The notes: generated by a model not told the origin, from the letters alone. Shown: positions 51,348 through 60,479, numbered from the stretch's first letter. The stretch: DNA of 64,000 nt from Flavobacterium crocinum (GCF_003122385.1 NZ_CP029255.1:3534001-3598000), one strand, 5' to 3'. Translations and numbers: made by a program.

Positions 51348-51737
51348 TTATTCCGCTGGAATATATGTTGCAGTATATAATTTCCTATACAAAGCATAAG
51401 TAACGCTGACCATTACAAAGGCAATTATAGCATCAGTTGCAGCGCCAAAACCTAAGACTGCTATTTTTGAAAAGAAAGCAAAAATGATGTCGAAAAATAC
51501 GCCTGCGAAAACCCATTCTTTCAATCGCAATAATTTATTCGGAATTAAAAGTGTAATTACTCCAGCTACTTTAAAAACGCCTAAGATGTAGATAAAATGT
51601 GCAGGATAACCCAATTGTTGTGTAATTCCCCAAACCAATGGATTATTTGTTAATTCGAAGAAACCGCTTGCGCCAAACCATAAAGAAGTTAATACTGCGC
51701 CTGTCCAATAGATAATTTTTGTTGTTTTTGAGTTCAT
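51348..51737 (-). CDS. DoxX-family membrane protein
   Basis: A 129-residue inner-membrane protein with four hydrophobic helices and the DoxX pattern (TGAVLTSLWFGASGFFELTN, YPAHFIYILGVFKVAGVITLL, LKEWVFAGVFFDIIFAFFSK). DoxX relatives are linked to oxidoreductases and envelope redox homeostasis. Its promoter (51768-51842) has the same two 21-bp-spaced direct repeats as the cupin and hydrolase genes, so the three probably form one regulon. Monocistronic. Confidence 0.92.
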   Translation of the reverse strand: MNSKTTKIIYWTGAVLTSLWFGASGFFELTNNPLVWGITQQLGYPAHFIYILGVFKVAGVITLLIPNKLLRLKEWVFAGVFFDIIFAFFSKIAVLGFGAATDAIIAFVMVSVTYALYRKLYTATYIPAE

Positions 51738-51767
51738 AATTTTGATATTTAAAGTTATTTAACGGTA

Positions 51768-51842
51768 CAAATGTGCGTTGAAAGCCTTAAAAACGAAATC
51801 AGAAACTTGTTGAAACGGACAAACTTTGAGGCGAACTGGACA
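51768..51842 (-). promoter_or_regulatory. Direct-repeat promoter of DoxX
   Basis: On the minus strand, TGTCCAGTTCGCC (51842-51830) and TGTCCGTTTCAAC (51821-51809) repeat at 21 bp. A near -7 box CACATTTG (51775-51768) begins exactly 34 bp after the end of the second repeat, as in the other two promoters. The further upstream gap (51843-52197) is filled with CGCAAAG-type and CGCAGATTT-type repeats. Confidence 0.7.
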
Positions 51843-52008
51843 GGTTGCGGGGCGGTGTTTTTTAACGTAAAGTGCGCTAGGGTTTTTTTATATAAATGCT
51901 GGACATTTTAAGTTCGCAAAGCTTTGTCTTTTATAACCTCGCAAAGTCGCGGAGTCGCAAAGGATTTTATTTTTAAAGCCACAGATTATTAGGATTAAAA
52001 GGATTTTG

Positions 52009-52091
52009 TTTCACGCAGATTTAGCAGATTTCATTTTAATTATTTAAAAATCTGCACCGATCTGCTTAAATCATTTTAAATCTGCGTGAAA
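52009..52091. repeat. Dispersed palindrome, CGCAGATTT family, copy 5
   Basis: Arms TTTCACGCAGATTTAGCAGA (52009 on) and AAATCTGCGTGAAA (52078-52091) with internal ATCTGC/GCAGAT pairs. It sits in the 460-bp gap between the NMO and DoxX genes, which also contains AAGTTCGCAAAGC/GCTTTGCGAACTT arms (51909, 52130) enclosing it. Confidence 0.7.
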
Positions 52092-52197
52092 TAGAACTTT
52101 GCGAGATTAATAAACTACAATATTAGCACACAACGCTTTGCGAACTTAAAAACACAATCTAAGGAAAAAAAACTTAGCGCACTTTGCGTTAAAAAAA

Positions 52198-53259
52198 CTA
52201 AGCACACATTTCAGCAATTAAAGCCTGCATGAGTTCACTAGCTTTATGATGTTGCAAATTACCAGTGTTTTGTCCAGACCAAAAACTCACCATATCGGTT
52301 CTTCCTTGTGCGAGTGCAGCCACTTTTAAAGGTGCAATTAATTTGGTTTGAAGCGGAAATGGCAATACTTCGGTTTCAAAAGGGACAGCGTCGGAAATGG
52401 TATTGCTGATCATTCTGCCCATTCTTCCTGTCAATGACTTAGAAACTGTTGTAGGTACATTTGGATTAGTGAAAAGCATTTCTTTATGAATGGGAGCGGC
52501 ACCAGATTCATCCGTTACCATAAAAGCGGTTCCCAATTGTACCGCATCGGCTCCTAGAGTCATAGCAGCTTTTATCCCTTTTGCGTCAATAATTCCTCCT
52601 GCGGCGATTATTGGCGTTTTGGTTTTGGCTTTTAATTGTTGTAGAAGAGTGAATAAACCTGTAAAAGAATCTTGAGCTGGCTTTAAGAATGATGGTCTAT
52701 GACCTCCGGCTTCAAATCCTGCAGCGATAATGGCGTCCACTTTGGCATCTTCAAGAGCAAGCGCTTCTTCTAAAGTTGTTGCAGCTCCAATCGTTTTGAT
52801 TCCGAGTTTTCGGCTTTCTTGAAGTATTTCTTTGGAAGGAATTCCGAAAATGAAACTAAAAACAGCGGGCTTCAATTCAAATAAAACTTCTACCTGTTTT
52901 TCGAATTTAGAAGGAATATCAGAAGAAAGATCAGGAAGCGGAATTCCCAGTTCATCAAAATAAGGTTTAAAAAGCAGTTTGATTTTTTCCAGTTTTTCAG
53001 GAGCATAATTAATCAGGCTTTTATCGACATCATTTACCCATAAATTGATGTTATATGGTTTAGATGTGGCTTTTTTGATTTCTTTTCCTGCTTCGCAAAT
53101 TTCGTCTGGAGTTAAGGTATAAGCGCCATAACTTCCTAATCCGCCGGCATTACTTACGGCAGCCAATAAAGCGGCAGTTGAAAAACCGCCGCCCATCGGA
53201 CCTTGTAAAATTGGATACTCAATACCTAGTAATTTCGTTATTTTGGTTGAATTCCACAT
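52198..53259 (-). CDS. Nitronate monooxygenase family flavoprotein
   Basis: A 353-residue TIM-barrel flavoenzyme of the nitronate monooxygenase (2-nitropropane dioxygenase) family. Motifs: LGIEYPILQGPMGG at the start, GFEAGGHR near 181, TPIIAAGGIIDAKGI near 213, and LGADAVQLGTAFMVTDES near 233. FMN would bind at the C-terminal loops. It oxidises nitronates in known members; many paralogues have other substrates. It is the last gene of the minus-strand unit starting with YceI. Confidence 0.93.
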   Translation of the reverse strand: MWNSTKITKLLGIEYPILQGPMGGGFSTAALLAAVSNAGGLGSYGAYTLTPDEICEAGKEIKKATSKPYNINLWVNDVDKSLINYAPEKLEKIKLLFKPYFDELGIPLPDLSSDIPSKFEKQVEVLFELKPAVFSFIFGIPSKEILQESRKLGIKTIGAATTLEEALALEDAKVDAIIAAGFEAGGHRPSFLKPAQDSFTGLFTLLQQLKAKTKTPIIAAGGIIDAKGIKAAMTLGADAVQLGTAFMVTDESGAAPIHKEMLFTNPNVPTTVSKSLTGRMGRMISNTISDAVPFETEVLPFPLQTKLIAPLKVAALAQGRTDMVSFWSGQNTGNLQHHKASELMQALIAEMCA

Positions 53260-53265
53260 TGTATA

Positions 53266-53640
53266 TTAATTTACTTTAGTTGCTAATTTATTACTGATAA
53301 CCCATTTACCATCAACAACAATAAGGCTTAATAAATCATAGTAGTCAAATTCAAATATCGGAACCTGAACTTTTGCTACAGCCGTATTATTGATAATTTC
53401 TAAAGATAAAATTTTCATTTTAAATTCTTCTCCAAGTTCTTTTGGACTTTTACGATTTTTTACTCCTTCCAGATATTGGTTTACCGTTTTAAAATGGGTT
53501 TCACCATTTAGATCGAAACCAACAATTGCCTGCGGATGAAAAACACTTTGCAGTAAAGGAACATCTCCGTTGTAAATTCCGTTAAAGTAATTCATGAGTA
53601 CAGCTGTAATCAGTGGTGCATTTGTACCGAAACTTTCCAT
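53266..53640 (-). CDS. NTF2-like (SnoaL) protein
   Basis: A 124-residue protein of the NTF2/SnoaL fold (LITAVLMNYFNGIYNGDVPLLQSVFH, HFKTVNQYLEGVKNR, WVISNKLATKVN). This sub-type is the lumazine-binding-like group with an extended N-terminal helix. It lies 6 bp upstream of the NMO gene and 18 bp after the SDR gene in the same unit. Role unknown. Confidence 0.85.
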   Translation of the reverse strand: MESFGTNAPLITAVLMNYFNGIYNGDVPLLQSVFHPQAIVGFDLNGETHFKTVNQYLEGVKNRKSPKELGEEFKMKILSLEIINNTAVAKVQVPIFEFDYYDLLSLIVVDGKWVISNKLATKVN

Positions 53641-53658
53641 GATTTAATTTCTTTATGA

Positions 53659-54399
53659 TTATTGAATGCTGTGTCCGGCAACGTGACCGCCATCTAAATT
53701 AATGATTTCTCCTGTTACAAAATTGCTTTCGGCCAAATAAAACGCCAATTGTGCGACATCGCTGGTTTCTCCAATACGATTTAATAAATGAAGTCCTGCT
53801 AAACTGTCGGCATCATCTACACCCGTTTTAGCCTGAAGCGGAGTTCTAATGATTCCGGGAGCTATGGCATTTACCCGAATATTATTTTTACCAAATTCTG
53901 CTGCCAGTTGTTTAGTAAGAGCGTGAATGCCACCTTTACTGGAAATAGGTGCAGTAGCAGGAAATCCTTCAATTGCGTGATCTACTAAAACTGTTCCGAT
54001 GTTGATGATGGAACCTTCGCCTTGTCGCAACATTTGTTTTACTGCTGCTTGACTGGTAAAAAAAGTTCCTTTTAAATTAATGTTTAAAAAACGATCCAAG
54101 TCTTCTTCTTCGACCTCTACGAATGATTTTGGCTGAAAAATTCCTGCGTTGTTTATTAAAACATCTACACTTCCAAAACGTTCTAAGGCAGTTTCGACTA
54201 ATTTTTTTCCTGTTGCAATAAGACTGACATCGCCGTGTACCATTGCCAATTGGTTTTTATGACCTAATTCGTCAAAAGTTTTTTGCAGATTGCCCAGATT
54301 AGCTGAGTTGATGACTACATTGTAGCCTTTTTCTAAAAATAATTGAGCGGTTGTTTTACCGATACCTGTAGAGGCACCGGTAATTATAATTGTTTTCAT
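53659..54399 (-). CDS. Short-chain dehydrogenase/reductase of the YceI-NMO unit
   Basis: A 246-residue classical SDR: TGASTGIGKT near 6-15, NNAGIF near 86, Ser in IINIGTVL replaced in part (the expected catalytic Ser region reads IGTVLVDHAIEG), and the Lys of the active site in SSKGGIHAL. The usual YxxxK reads SSKGG with no Tyr at the canonical place (PISSKGG), so the catalytic Tyr is probably missing. The cofactor fold is intact and the end is DGGHVAG. It could be a degenerate or altered SDR. Substrate unknown. Confidence 0.85.
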   Translation of the reverse strand: MKTIIITGASTGIGKTTAQLFLEKGYNVVINSANLGNLQKTFDELGHKNQLAMVHGDVSLIATGKKLVETALERFGSVDVLINNAGIFQPKSFVEVEEEDLDRFLNINLKGTFFTSQAAVKQMLRQGEGSIINIGTVLVDHAIEGFPATAPISSKGGIHALTKQLAAEFGKNNIRVNAIAPGIIRTPLQAKTGVDDADSLAGLHLLNRIGETSDVAQLAFYLAESNFVTGEIINLDGGHVAGHSIQ

Positions 54400-54418
54400 T
54401 TTTTCTGATTCTTAAAAG

Positions 54419-54640
54419 TTATTTTTTTCTTTGAGCGGTAATGCCTTTTTCACGCAATACCGAAACCTGTTCTCCTGCAAATCCCCAATCGTCTAATTCT
54501 ATTTCCTGAATGACAATATGTGTCAGATTGGGATCTTTGTCTAAAACTTCAGTGATGAGTTCTGTAATACCAGAAATCAACTGTTGTTTTTGTTCTCTGG
54601 TAACGCCTTCTCTCGTTAATTCAATTTTTACGTATGGCAT
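54419..54640 (-). CDS. 4-oxalocrotonate tautomerase-like protein
   Basis: A 73-residue protein starting MPYVKIELTREGVTREQK. Pro2, exposed after Met removal, is the catalytic base of the tautomerase superfamily. The body has the LTHIVIQEIELDDWGFAG motif. It sits between YceI (12 bp) and the SDR (19 bp). It probably isomerises an enol intermediate or an unsaturated acid; the substrate is unknown. Confidence 0.9.
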   Translation of the reverse strand: MPYVKIELTREGVTREQKQQLISGITELITEVLDKDPNLTHIVIQEIELDDWGFAGEQVSVLREKGITAQRKK

Positions 54641-54652
54641 AATTTCTAAGTA

Positions 54653-55186
54653 TTAAGCAAGTTTTGCTGCAAGGTTAACGTCAAGTTCAAATTCGTTGTA
54701 GATTAAAGTATCACCTAGATTGGTGAAGAAATTTCCAGAACGGAATTTCATATCGTATTTAGTGCGGTCAATAATGATTTTACCAGAAGCTTTCAATTCA
54801 TCGTTATTGGTTTTTACTTTTAAATTGAAACCAATTGGATGTGTAATCGCTTTAATCGTAAGATTGCCTTCAATAAAATAATCTGATTCCGTTTGTTTAG
54901 AAACAGTTGTAATGTCCAAAAATGCGGTTTGAAATTTGTCTGTAGAAAAGAAATCATCAGAAGCCAAATGCCCTGCAAACTGCTGATTGGTTGCTGGATC
55001 TGTAACGTCCAGAATTGCAATAGAAGTAGTGTCAATTACGACATTTCCTCCAATCAATTCATCATTAGAAAAAGTAAAATTGCCTTCTTTAATATTGATT
55101 GTTCCGTTGTGTTGTCCGGTAACTTTTTTTCCAATCCAGTTTACTTGACTTTGTGTGTTTGAAATTTTAAAATTTTGAGTTTCCAT
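54653..55186 (-). CDS. YceI-like lipid-binding protein
   Basis: A 177-residue YceI-fold protein without a visible signal peptide (METQNFKISNTQSQVNWIGK). Family pattern: VTGQHNGTINIKEGNFTFSNDEL near 23-45, GGNVVIDTTSI, HLASDDFFSTDKFQTAFLDI near 75-95, and KFRSGNFF near 150. YceI proteins bind isoprenoid-type lipids in a long beta-barrel. It is first in a five-gene unit (YceI, tautomerase, SDR, SnoaL, NMO). The promoter region holds the Crp-like site at 55254. Confidence 0.92.
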   Translation of the reverse strand: METQNFKISNTQSQVNWIGKKVTGQHNGTINIKEGNFTFSNDELIGGNVVIDTTSIAILDVTDPATNQQFAGHLASDDFFSTDKFQTAFLDITTVSKQTESDYFIEGNLTIKAITHPIGFNLKVKTNNDELKASGKIIIDRTKYDMKFRSGNFFTNLGDTLIYNEFELDVNLAAKLA

Positions 55187-55253
55187 TATGTTGTACTTTT
55201 AAATTGTTATTAATTTACAGTACAAAGTAATGGCGGTTTTAGAAGTTCATTAC

Positions 55254-55267
55254 GTGATGTAGATCAC
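55254..55267. promoter_or_regulatory. Crp/Fnr-like operator upstream of the YceI unit
   Basis: GTGATGTAGATCAC is a perfect palindrome of the GTGAT-N4-ATCAC form used by Crp/Fnr proteins. It lies 68 bp upstream of the YceI start and 6 bp past the end of the Crp/Fnr gene. A near -7 box TTACTTTG is found between it and YceI on the minus strand. Confidence 0.65.
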
Positions 55268-55272
55268 ATTCG

Positions 55273-55857
55273 TTAATGTGGTTTGGAAGCGTTATATAAT
55301 CGACTTAAAGTTTCTCTCGAAACACCGAGATAAGCCGCAATTAAATGTTTGGGAACAGTATTGTATAAAGCAGGGTAGAGAGCCAGCAGTTCTTCGTATC
55401 TCGTTTTGGTATTATTATTCATAAAAGAAAGCAGTCTTTTCTGAGAAGCCACATAGCCGCGATTGGTTCTCCATCTAAAAAAATGTTCTACTTCGTGTAT
55501 TTCTCTACAGATTTTCTCTCGATCATTATTGGAAAGAGAAAGAATTTCGACATCCGTAATGCAATCTACATTAATTGTTGCTTTGGTTTTGTTGTAAAGT
55601 GCCGCGTAATCAGATGCCCACCAGGTTGGCATTGCAAACTGCAGAATGTACATTTTTACTTCATCATTCACATAAAAAGATTTTAGACAGCCCGAAACCA
55701 CAAAATATTCTTTATCGACCTGTTGTTCTTCACTAATAATGGTTTGTCCTTTTTTGTACGTTTCTGTTTTAAAATGCGAAAAGAAATACTCAAACTGCTC
55801 ATCAGTCAGGGTGGCAATTTTAGAGACGTGTTCTTTTAAAAGGTTTTTAGCATCCAT
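55273..55857 (-). CDS. Crp/Fnr-family transcriptional regulator
   Basis: A 194-residue regulator with an N-terminal cyclic-nucleotide-binding-like barrel (KTETYKKGQTIISEEQQVDKEYFVVSGCLKSFY near 31-63). The C-terminal HTH reads VPKHLIAAYLGVSRETLSRL near 168-187. The FNR cysteine cluster is absent. The site at 55254 lies right downstream, so it most likely controls the YceI-to-NMO unit. Such Bacteroidota Crp proteins often sit next to their targets. Confidence 0.92.
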   Translation of the reverse strand: MDAKNLLKEHVSKIATLTDEQFEYFFSHFKTETYKKGQTIISEEQQVDKEYFVVSGCLKSFYVNDEVKMYILQFAMPTWWASDYAALYNKTKATINVDCITDVEILSLSNNDREKICREIHEVEHFFRWRTNRGYVASQKRLLSFMNNNTKTRYEELLALYPALYNTVPKHLIAAYLGVSRETLSRLYNASKPH

Positions 55858-56077
55858 TTAGTAAAGATTTTATGGAAAGTAAAAATACTAAATATTGAAA
55901 AGATGGAAATGCTATAATTTGGAATGGTTTTAAAATACTAAAGAAATAAGTAAAGCCTGTTTTTTCAGTAATGAAATTTTACGGTTGAGTGCTAAAAAAT
56001 GATCTTTCGGTGATTTAAAAATTTAAACAGCTGTTTAATTTGCCAATTTTGCCCAAACAAAGTTTAATTACTATTAT

Positions 56078-56911
56078 ATGATTTCACAACTAACTATAAT
56101 CGCCGCGACCAATTTTTCTGCAATTGCCAACAATGCTGTAAATTATGCTGCCGGACTTGCAAAAGCGACAGGTGCAAAACTGGTTTTGTTTAATTCTTTC
56201 TCTTTGAGTGTGCATAGTGCAAACTCGCATATAACTGCAGATGCTATGCAGAAACAAATTGAAAAAGCAATTTTCAGACTGGAAAGCTTAGCTAAAGAAA
56301 CAGCCAGTTCTTTTAAAATTGAAACATCTGCCATTTGTACTTATTCTTTTTTGGAAGATGAATTGCCAAGAATTATTGAACAGACAAAAGCAGATGTTGT
56401 AGTGATGGGAATGGCGGAACGTTCTTTTGAGCAGGAATTATTGGGAAATTCGACTACAACAGCAATTAAAAATCTTCATATTCCCGTATTGGCAGTTCCT
56501 CAAAATGCAAGTTTTCTAAATATAAAAAAGGTATTGTATGCCTGTGACAGCTTAAGTTTTTCAGCAATTAAAAAATTCAGCTGGATTAAAAATGCTTTGG
56601 GTGATTTTGGATCTGAAATCGAATTTTTCAGTGTAGACGAAAAATTGGATGACCTGAGAGAAGAGCAACACAGAATTTTAATGAATTCGAATATTGAAAA
56701 AGAATTTGAAGATGTTAAATATTTGTATAAAAGTGTAAGATCGAATGCTGTAATTAACGAAATAAAGAAAGAAATTAAAAACTATGAAGCCGATCTTTTG
56801 ATTATGGTGCCGCAAAAATATGGTTTTTGGGATTCTTTAGTCCACAGAAGTAAAACAAGAATTCTGGCAGCCGGACTTGATATTCCTTTATTGTCGTTTC
56901 CGAATTATTAG
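56078..56911 (+). CDS. Universal stress protein (tandem UspA domains)
   Basis: A 277-residue cytosolic protein with two UspA-type halves. The first has IIAATNFSAIANNAVNYAAGLAKATGAKL (7-35) and VVVMGMAERSFEQELLGNSTTTAIKN (near 107-132, ATP-loop-like). The second starts at about 148 (IKKVLYACD) and ends LIMVPQKYGFWDSLVHRSKTRI. The second half lacks the glycine-rich ATP loop, so it is probably non-binding. Monocistronic, in a gap-rich region. Confidence 0.9.
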   Translation: MISQLTIIAATNFSAIANNAVNYAAGLAKATGAKLVLFNSFSLSVHSANSHITADAMQKQIEKAIFRLESLAKETASSFKIETSAICTYSFLEDELPRIIEQTKADVVVMGMAERSFEQELLGNSTTTAIKNLHIPVLAVPQNASFLNIKKVLYACDSLSFSAIKKFSWIKNALGDFGSEIEFFSVDEKLDDLREEQHRILMNSNIEKEFEDVKYLYKSVRSNAVINEIKKEIKNYEADLLIMVPQKYGFWDSLVHRSKTRILAAGLDIPLLSFPNY

Positions 56912-57532
56912 AAATTAATTTGATTTTAAAAATATGATATAAAAATTACAAGGTTTTTTTGAAGAAATTTTATCAAAATAAATTTTAACAGATTTTTTTT
57001 GATTTTAGGGATTCTACAATTTTTAGCGCTTGTTGCCCGATATCAGAATTATATTTTAACATTTTAGCCAGTTTTGTTAATTATTCTTAATTACCTGCTT
57101 GTTTAAGATATTTTTAAATTAATTTTGTGGCACTCTAAAAACTTAAATGAAGATAATTTTTTTATCCAAAAGGCAACAGCTTTAATTGGGAATTATATAC
57201 AAACTTAAACGCATTGTATGATTTTAAAAGTAAAATAAATTAAGATTTTATACTAGGTAACACCGAGAAAAACTTTGTGTGGGATTTTAATTTATTTTAA
57301 TTGGATTTTATATAATGGTTGAGTTTGTTAGGTTTTTTAAACCATAATTGCTCAAAAAAGGGTATTGTCAGGCAGATTTAATCCGCTTTTTAATGGTTGC
57401 TGTTATAGTTTCCTGGTTTCAGTTCTTTAAAGTATTTTGTAAGTTCAGGATATGATGAAGAATTGTTTAAAAGAAGAAAAAAGTATAAGCATTGGGTTCT
57501 AAGAGAACAAAGCTTAAAAAAACAAAAAAAAA
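56912..57532. promoter_or_regulatory. 621-bp gap upstream of the KAS III gene
   Basis: A+T-rich, no gene seen. At 57421-57446 are two AGTTC direct repeats exactly 21 bp apart (AGTTCTTTAAAGTATTTTGTA then AGTTCAGG), the spacing expected of LytTR proteins, in front of the operon that encodes a LytTR regulator. No -7 box is placed with confidence. The gap lacks the common dispersed palindromes. Confidence 0.4.
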
Positions 57533-58576
57533 ATGAGCGCAGTAATTACAGCTATAGGTGGTTTCGTACCATCCTCAATCCTGACGAATAAAAAGATTTC
57601 AGAAACGGTTGATACATCGGAGGAATGGATCATCAAAAGAACTGGAATTAAAGAACGAAGAATCGCAGACGACGATACGGCAACTTCTGATCTTGCCGCT
57701 GCTGCGATTGAAAACCTAATCGAAAATTATAATGTAGACCGCGGAGAAATTGAAGCTTTGCTTGTAGCAACAGCAACTCCCGATCATATTTTGGCACCGA
57801 CAGCCAGTATTGTATGCGAGAAAAGCAGACTTACAAATGCCTTCGGAATTGACATGAATGCAGCCTGCAGCGGATTTTTATACGCGCTGGAAATGGGAGC
57901 AAACATGATCGAAAGTGGCCGCTATAAAAAACTAATCATCGTTGGAGCAGATAAAATGAGCTCCATCGTAGATTATGAAGATCGTAATACCTGTATTCTT
58001 TTTGGAGACGGTGCAGGAGCCGTTTTATTAGAAAAAACAGAATCTGATTACGGTTTGATGAAAACCATTCTGAAAACAGACGGAAGCGGTGTTTCTTCTT
58101 TGGCTGTACCAGCCGGAGGTTCCAGAAATCCAACTTCAATGCAAAGTCTTTTACACAGAACACATTATTTAAAACAAGACGGAGCCTTTGTATTTAAAAG
58201 AGCCGTTGCAGCTATGAGTCAGGTTTCTCAGGATGCTTTGACGAAAAATGAATTAGAAGCTGACCAAATTGACTGGGTAGTTCCGCATCAGGCTAATTTG
58301 AGAATTATTACCGCTGTAGGCGAAAGCTTAGGTATTGATTTTGAAAAAGTAAAAGTAAATATTGATCGTTACGGAAATACAACCTCTGCGACAGTTCCTT
58401 TATGTTTATGGGATTTCAAAGATGATTTTAAAGAAGGTCAAAATTTATTGATTACCACTTTTGGTGCAGGATTTTCGTGGGGAGCTACTTGTTTGAAATG
58501 GGGAGTCATGCGCGAAAAAAAAACAGTTCAAAAAACTAAAGATTCGAAAGTAGAAGAAGTTCTGGTTGCACACTAA
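57533..58576 (+). CDS. 3-oxoacyl-ACP synthase III-like enzyme
   Basis: A 347-residue thiolase-fold condensing enzyme (FabH/KAS III type) with catalytic Cys112 in NAACSGF, His252 in VVPHQAN and Asn282 in GNTTSAT. It condenses an acyl-CoA or acyl-thioester with malonyl-ACP. A 20-residue Lys-rich tail (EKKTVQKTKDSKVEEV) follows the family end. It lies 41 bp before a LytS-type kinase on the same strand, an unusual partner that suggests the pair of signalling genes controls fatty acid or lipid supply. Which of several KAS III paralogues this is cannot be told. Confidence 0.92.
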   Translation: MSAVITAIGGFVPSSILTNKKISETVDTSEEWIIKRTGIKERRIADDDTATSDLAAAAIENLIENYNVDRGEIEALLVATATPDHILAPTASIVCEKSRLTNAFGIDMNAACSGFLYALEMGANMIESGRYKKLIIVGADKMSSIVDYEDRNTCILFGDGAGAVLLEKTESDYGLMKTILKTDGSGVSSLAVPAGGSRNPTSMQSLLHRTHYLKQDGAFVFKRAVAAMSQVSQDALTKNELEADQIDWVVPHQANLRIITAVGESLGIDFEKVKVNIDRYGNTTSATVPLCLWDFKDDFKEGQNLLITTFGAGFSWGATCLKWGVMREKKTVQKTKDSKVEEVLVAH

Positions 58577-58617
58577 ATTGGACCGTGCAGATTTTCGATT
58601 CGGAATAGAGATGATTA

Positions 58618-59721
58618 ATGGGAAGACAGAAACACAATAAAAAATCAGGGAAGAACTTTTTCTACAAATATTACAGAGTTATAGTAATTCCTGCGGTTTT
58701 TTTAGTGTATTTGTCTTCTTATTACTTCTTAAATCCATATAGGAATTTTGAAGAAGAAAGTTTACTGGATTTGGATCAGACTTTTGATATTTTTATCATT
58801 TTACTGTACTGCGCCATACTTACAGAGCTGACCCTTTTTGTTGGCAGAAAATTAAACAACTATATACGCTGGGAACAAAATCCCTTTTTTAGAGCAATTG
58901 CACAGTTTATTTGTTTAATTGCCGGAAACATACTTTTAAATTACTTTTTTTCCTGGCTTTGGGATTATTTATATCCTTGTACAGCCTTAGAAGAAAATGA
59001 TTTAGTTACCATTTGGCAGTCCAAAATTATGGCTGCCATTATTTCTCTCTTTATTAGTGCCATACATACCGGTATATTTCTGTTAAACCGTTGGCGTTTA
59101 AATTCAATAGAAACAGCCGAATTGAAAATTAAAGCTTCTGAACTTCAGGAAGCTGTTACCCGTTCCAAACTGGAATCCTTAAAAATGCAGTTAGATCCGC
59201 ATTTTGTTTTCAATAATTTCAGTACGCTGACAGAGTTGATTTATGAAGATCAAAAAGAAGCCGCTTCGTTTTTGGAAAATATTACCAGAGTGTATCGTTA
59301 CATGATTTCAAATTCGAATAAAGATACTATCACAGTAAAAGAAGAAATTGAATTTCTAAACGCTTATTTTTATTTACTAAAGAAAAGACTGGGAGATAAA
59401 ATTGACTTAAAAATTGATATTGATTCTTCTAGTTTATCACTGCATTTACCGCCTTTAACGTTGCAGTTATTGGTCGAAAATGCGGTAAAACACAATATGG
59501 CTACTTTGGCCAATCCGCTTACTATTTCTGTTTTTTCTGATTCAAAAGACATTATTGTCAGAAACAATCTCCAACGAACAGCTGGAAAGAGTCTGGTTTC
59601 TACCGGAATTGGGAATAAAAATATTGAATTTCGTTATAAAATTTTATCGGAAAGAATGCCGGTTTTTAAAGAAACAAACGGCTCTTATGAAGTACGTCTA
59701 CCATTAATTGAAGTATTATGA
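58618..59721 (+). CDS. LytS-type sensor histidine kinase 2
   Basis: A 367-residue membrane kinase. Four hydrophobic segments lie at about residues 18-38, 55-75, 95-120 and 140-155. The His box is LDPHFVFNNFSTLTEL near 197 and the N box PPLTLQLLVENAVKHN near 280. The terminal TGIGNKNIEFR lies near 335. It overlaps the LytTR gene by 4 bp (ATGA) and starts 41 bp after the KAS III gene. The first ~15 residues are strongly basic. Confidence 0.93.
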   Translation: MGRQKHNKKSGKNFFYKYYRVIVIPAVFLVYLSSYYFLNPYRNFEEESLLDLDQTFDIFIILLYCAILTELTLFVGRKLNNYIRWEQNPFFRAIAQFICLIAGNILLNYFFSWLWDYLYPCTALEENDLVTIWQSKIMAAIISLFISAIHTGIFLLNRWRLNSIETAELKIKASELQEAVTRSKLESLKMQLDPHFVFNNFSTLTELIYEDQKEAASFLENITRVYRYMISNSNKDTITVKEEIEFLNAYFYLLKKRLGDKIDLKIDIDSSSLSLHLPPLTLQLLVENAVKHNMATLANPLTISVFSDSKDIIVRNNLQRTAGKSLVSTGIGNKNIEFRYKILSERMPVFKETNGSYEVRLPLIEVL

Positions 59722-60479
59722 AAATTTTAATTGTAGAAGATGAAAGTATTAATGCCAGCCGTTTAAAAAGACTGCTGGAAGAGCTGGAACCCAATTGTGA
59801 AATCTTAGCGATTATAGATACCGTTGTTGATACGGTTGCATGGCTGAAATCGAATCCTGCGCCTGATTTAATTACACTGGATATTCGTTTAGCAGACGGA
59901 CTAAGCTTTTCTATTTTTGATGAAATCAATATTAGCTGTCCGGTTATTTTTACTACGGCTTATGACGAATATGCTATTCGTGCGTTCAAAGTCAATAGTA
60001 TTGATTATTTGATGAAACCCATTGATAAAGGGGAATTGGAATTTGCTTTAACAAAATTCAAATCTTTATCTAAAAATGAAGCTGAAAGCAGTGTAACCAA
60101 CTTAACCGGAATTTTAAAAGAACTTATTCATAAACCCATTTACAGATTACGTTTCTTAGTAACCTATCGAGATGGTTATAAAAGTGTAGATGTTTCTGAT
60201 ATTGACTTCATTTATTCGGAGTTTAAAACCAGTAATTTATTTCTAAAATCGGGTACAATTATCTCGATTCCACAAACGATGGAAGAACTGGAGCAGGAAT
60301 TAGATCCTAATATCTTTTTCAGAGCCAACAGACAATTCTTCATTCGTGCAGAGAGCATTAAATCTATTGCGAACTACTTCAACGCAAAACTAAAAATCCA
60401 ACTTAAACTAGATCCCGAACGCGAAGTGATCATTAGTCGCGAGAAGACACCGTTTTTCAAACAGTGGATGGATAGATGA
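59718..60479 (+). CDS. LytTR-family response regulator 2
   Basis: A 253-residue regulator: receiver (IVEDES, phospho-Asp55 in ITLDIRLADG, Lys in YLMKPIDKGE) and LytTR DNA-binding domain (about 150-250; FRANRQFFIRAESIKSI near 198-214). It overlaps the kinase by 4 bp. The 21-bp-spaced AGTTC repeats at 57421 may be its own operator. The IS110 element follows 240 bp after the stop. Confidence 0.93.
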   Translation: MKILIVEDESINASRLKRLLEELEPNCEILAIIDTVVDTVAWLKSNPAPDLITLDIRLADGLSFSIFDEINISCPVIFTTAYDEYAIRAFKVNSIDYLMKPIDKGELEFALTKFKSLSKNEAESSVTNLTGILKELIHKPIYRLRFLVTYRDGYKSVDVSDIDFIYSEFKTSNLFLKSGTIISIPQTMEELEQELDPNIFFRANRQFFIRAESIKSIANYFNAKLKIQLKLDPEREVIISREKTPFFKQWMDR

